Part shown: piece after piece, positions 62,345 to 64,000 of the stretch
Layout of the letters: the number at the start of each line of letters is the position of its first letter
Numbering within the stretch: the stretch's first letter is position 1
From: Burkholderia sp. Ac-20365
GTDB taxonomy: Bacteria; Pseudomonadota; Gammaproteobacteria; Burkholderiales; Burkholderiaceae
NCBI RefSeq assembly: GCF_017104715.1
Contig: NZ_JAAGPI010000045.1
Location: 1-64,000 of the forward strand
Reading direction: 5' to 3'
Length of the DNA stretch: 64,000 nucleotides
Program-made: the position numbers and the translations under genes
Notes under the pieces: model-generated
Database searches by the model: none
Told to the model about the DNA's origin: nothing
What the model saw: the letters and a program-made list of their open reading frames with translations, nothing else

Positions 62345-63451
62345 TCAGTAATTGGCGAAGCCCGCGATCGGGTCGTCGTTGGTGTGCGTGGGCGCAGGGA
62401 CAGGGCGCGAAGCCGTCGACGCCCGCATGATCTGCACGCCGCCCGGGTCGCTACTGACGCCCGGCGATTGGGCCTGACGAGCTTGGCGCGCCGCGACGGA
62501 GGCGGGCGGAGGCGGTTCGTAGGCATCGGCGGCGGCGTCGATGGCATCGGGCGCGGCGCTGTTGGCGCGTGTCGTCGCCGCCTCCTGCGGCGCCACGGCA
62601 GCCGGCGACACGGCGCCCGCTGCGCGTGCCTGTATCTGCGCGGCGGTCATGCCCGGTGGCGGCGGTTCGAACGGATCGGCGGATGCCGCGGCCGTTGCGA
62701 CGGGCGCGGGCGCAACCGGACTCGCCACAGGTGCGGGTGGCGTCTGGGCAACGTATGCGCTGGATGAAACCCGCGATGCGCCGTACGCACTAGCCGACGC
62801 GTCCGGTGCGGGCGTCTTCGACGGCGCGACGGCGGAAACAGCAGGCGCCGCTGGCGCGGGCGCTGCCGCCTGATAGCTGGGAGCATCGAACGGCGTGATG
62901 GTCGGTTTGCCTAACGCGGGCGCGACCCGGCGGATGCCGTCGAAGCGCTTCGCCCAATACGGATTAGTGAGGTAATCGAGCCGCACGGTGCCGCCCGTCG
63001 ACGGCGCATTGACGAAGCGCAGCTTGCCGACATAAATGCCGACGTGCGAATGCGGCCGTCCCGTCGTGTTGAAAAAAATCAGGTCGCCTGGCGCGACTTC
63101 GTCCGGTTCGACCGATTCACCGCGTGAACTCATATCGGCGGTCGTACGCGGCAGATTCACGGACGCCGCGCGCTGCACGACATAGTGGACGAGCCCGCTG
63201 CAATCAAAGCCGCTATCGGGCGTATTGCCGCCCCAGCGATACGGCACGCCCACGAGGCTCATCGCCTGAATCGAGATTTCTTCGCGGCCGATGCTGTGAT
63301 CGACGAAATTAGGGAAGCCGGGCGGCGTGGTGCGGTACGCACCGCCCGAAGACGCATACGATCCGCCCGACGCGCGCACGGTCTTCTGCGGCGCGCCGGA
63401 GCAGGCGGCAAGCAGGGCGACGACCGACAGTGACAGCGCGAGGCGAAGCAT
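62345..63451 (-). CDS. Lipoprotein NlpC/P60 (C40) cell-wall hydrolase
   Basis: A 368-residue protein. The signal ends in the lipobox VVALLAAC (Cys at residue 17 from ATG 63451). The NlpC/P60 domain (about residues 45-175) has the catalytic Cys in SGFDCSGLVHYV and His in PHSHVGIYVGKLRFVNAP; it cleaves peptidoglycan peptides. The C-terminal 180 residues are Pro/Ala-rich and probably disordered. An ATG at 63481 adds ten residues before the lipoprotein signal and is less likely. Confidence 0.92.
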   Translation of the reverse strand: MLRLALSLSVVALLAACSGAPQKTVRASGGSYASSGGAYRTTPPGFPNFVDHSIGREEISIQAMSLVGVPYRWGGNTPDSGFDCSGLVHYVVQRAASVNLPRTTADMSSRGESVEPDEVAPGDLIFFNTTGRPHSHVGIYVGKLRFVNAPSTGGTVRLDYLTNPYWAKRFDGIRRVAPALGKPTITPFDAPSYQAAAPAPAAPAVSAVAPSKTPAPDASASAYGASRVSSSAYVAQTPPAPVASPVAPAPVATAAASADPFEPPPPGMTAAQIQARAAGAVSPAAVAPQEAATTRANSAAPDAIDAAADAYEPPPPASVAARQARQAQSPGVSSDPGGVQIMRASTASRPVPAPTHTNDDPIAGFANY

Positions 63452-63600
63452 GAATGCGAGGCGAATAAAGGCGTCGGCCAAAAGGGGGCGATGCCCGATG
63501 GTAGCCCGTCTGACGGGCCTCTCGCAAGAAATCTTGATGAATTACTTGAAGTTTACGCGCTAAATGTCAATTTCCTGCGACGCAACGCGAAATCGGCGCC

Positions 63601-63640
63601 CAAAGAAAAAGCCGCTTCCAGCGCAAACCGGAAGCGGCTT
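63601..63640 (-). terminator. Rho-independent terminator of the phoH-like gene
   Basis: AAGCCGCTTCC (63609-63619) pairs with GGAAGCGGCTT (63630-63640); on the minus strand the stem is followed by TTTCTTTGG. It lies 20 bases after the phoH stop. Confidence 0.9.
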
Positions 63641-63660
63641 CGAACAGCAGAAAAAGCGCG

Positions 63661-64000
63661 TTACAGGATATCCGACGCGTAATCGGCCAGTCGCGAGCGC
63701 TCGCCGCGCGCCAGCGTCACGTGCCCGCTGTGCGCCCAGCCCTTGAAGCGATCGACCACGTAAGTCAGACCCGAACTGCCTTCCGTCAGATACGGCGTAT
63801 CGATCTGCGCGATGTTGCCCAGACAGATGATCTTCGTGCCCGGACCCGCGCGCGTGACGAGCGTCTTCATCTGCTTGGGCGTCAGGTTCTGCGCCTCGTC
63901 GATGATCAGATACTTGTCGACGAACGTGCGGCCGCGCATGAAGTTCATGCTCTTGATCTTCAGGCGCGAACGGATCAGTTCCTGCGTCGCCGCGCGGCCC
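63661..64000 (-). CDS. PhoH-family ATPase, 3' part (5' end beyond window)
   Basis: The last 113 residues of a PhoH-like P-loop ATPase. Walker B reads KYLIIDEAQNLTPKQMKTLV, and GTKIICLGNIAQIDTPYL and the SSGLTYVVDRFKGW segment follow, as in PhoH2/YlaK proteins that often carry an N-terminal PIN RNase domain. The Walker A and any PIN domain would lie past 64000. RNA-linked ATPase or helicase activity is known for some relatives; the role here is unproven. Confidence 0.92.
   Translation of the reverse strand, partial: GRAATQELIRSRLKIKSMNFMRGRTFVDKYLIIDEAQNLTPKQMKTLVTRAGPGTKIICLGNIAQIDTPYLTEGSSGLTYVVDRFKGWAHSGHVTLARGERSRLADYASDIL

Overview
The window looks like chromosomal DNA of a GC-rich beta-proteobacterium of the Burkholderiaceae, most likely Paraburkholderia or a close relative. 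The support is the rpsF-priB-rpsR-rplI-dnaB block, the NUDIX-aat-bpt-pyrD block, paired Aat and Bpt transferases, a NodIJ-type exporter, a UPF0303 protein, DUF1488 and DUF4148 genes and the dispersed palindromic repeats typical of the group. The genus is inferred from gene content and order, not from a database search. Almost all the sequence is ordinary coding DNA. Both window edges cut genes: a hybrid NRPS-PKS on the left and a PhoH-family ATPase on the right.

Left (1-9013): a minus-strand megasynthase with domain order A-T-KS-AT-T, running off the edge, preceded by its probable activator, an Sfp-type phosphopantetheinyl transferase, and a Crp/Fnr-type regulator. A gene-poor stretch of about 1.6 kb follows. 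9014-20066: a FadR-type regulator, a Gfo/Idh/MocA oxidoreductase, a stand-alone signal peptidase I, the minus-strand block NUDIX-aat-bpt-pyrD, an initiator tRNA-fMet with terminator, a UPF0303 protein, an SMR pump, several small unassigned proteins, and a divergent epimerase/TetR pair with a double palindromic operator.

20153-33777: a 3-hydroxyisobutyryl-CoA hydrolase-like protein, a sulfonate operon (ssuD-ssuC-ssuB-ssuF, without ssuE or ssuA), small secreted or cytosolic proteins including a DUF4148 gene with a long repetitive 3' region, dusA, tRNA-His, an MFS exporter, an aldo/keto reductase and a DUF318-type permease. 33835-44700: a nodIJ-like ABC exporter, a universal stress protein, lexA with two LexA boxes and a co-directional small gene, the sulfate uptake operon sbp-cysT-cysW-cysA followed by cysB, and an asparaginase. 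Two sulfur-acquisition operons in one window share a promoter-like motif.

45037-53546: a secreted PQQ-type sugar dehydrogenase and its cytochrome c, then the glyoxylate carboligase locus (gcl, hyi, glxR and a divergent LysR regulator) bracketed by two inverted copies of a 0.74-0.83 kb nested palindromic repeat. This is the most unusual architecture in the window. 53175-56339: a CuA-like cupredoxin and a Tat-type metallophosphoesterase, divergent from an ECF sigma factor and its zinc-type anti-sigma factor; matched promoter-like motifs face both ways.

56570-64000: rpsF-priB-rpsR-rplI with a recognisable promoter and an S6:S18-like leader hairpin, dnaB, a DUF47-pit phosphate uptake pair, an SDR-fold protein lacking the usual Tyr-Lys catalytic pair, a lipoprotein NlpC/P60 hydrolase and the partial phoH-like gene.
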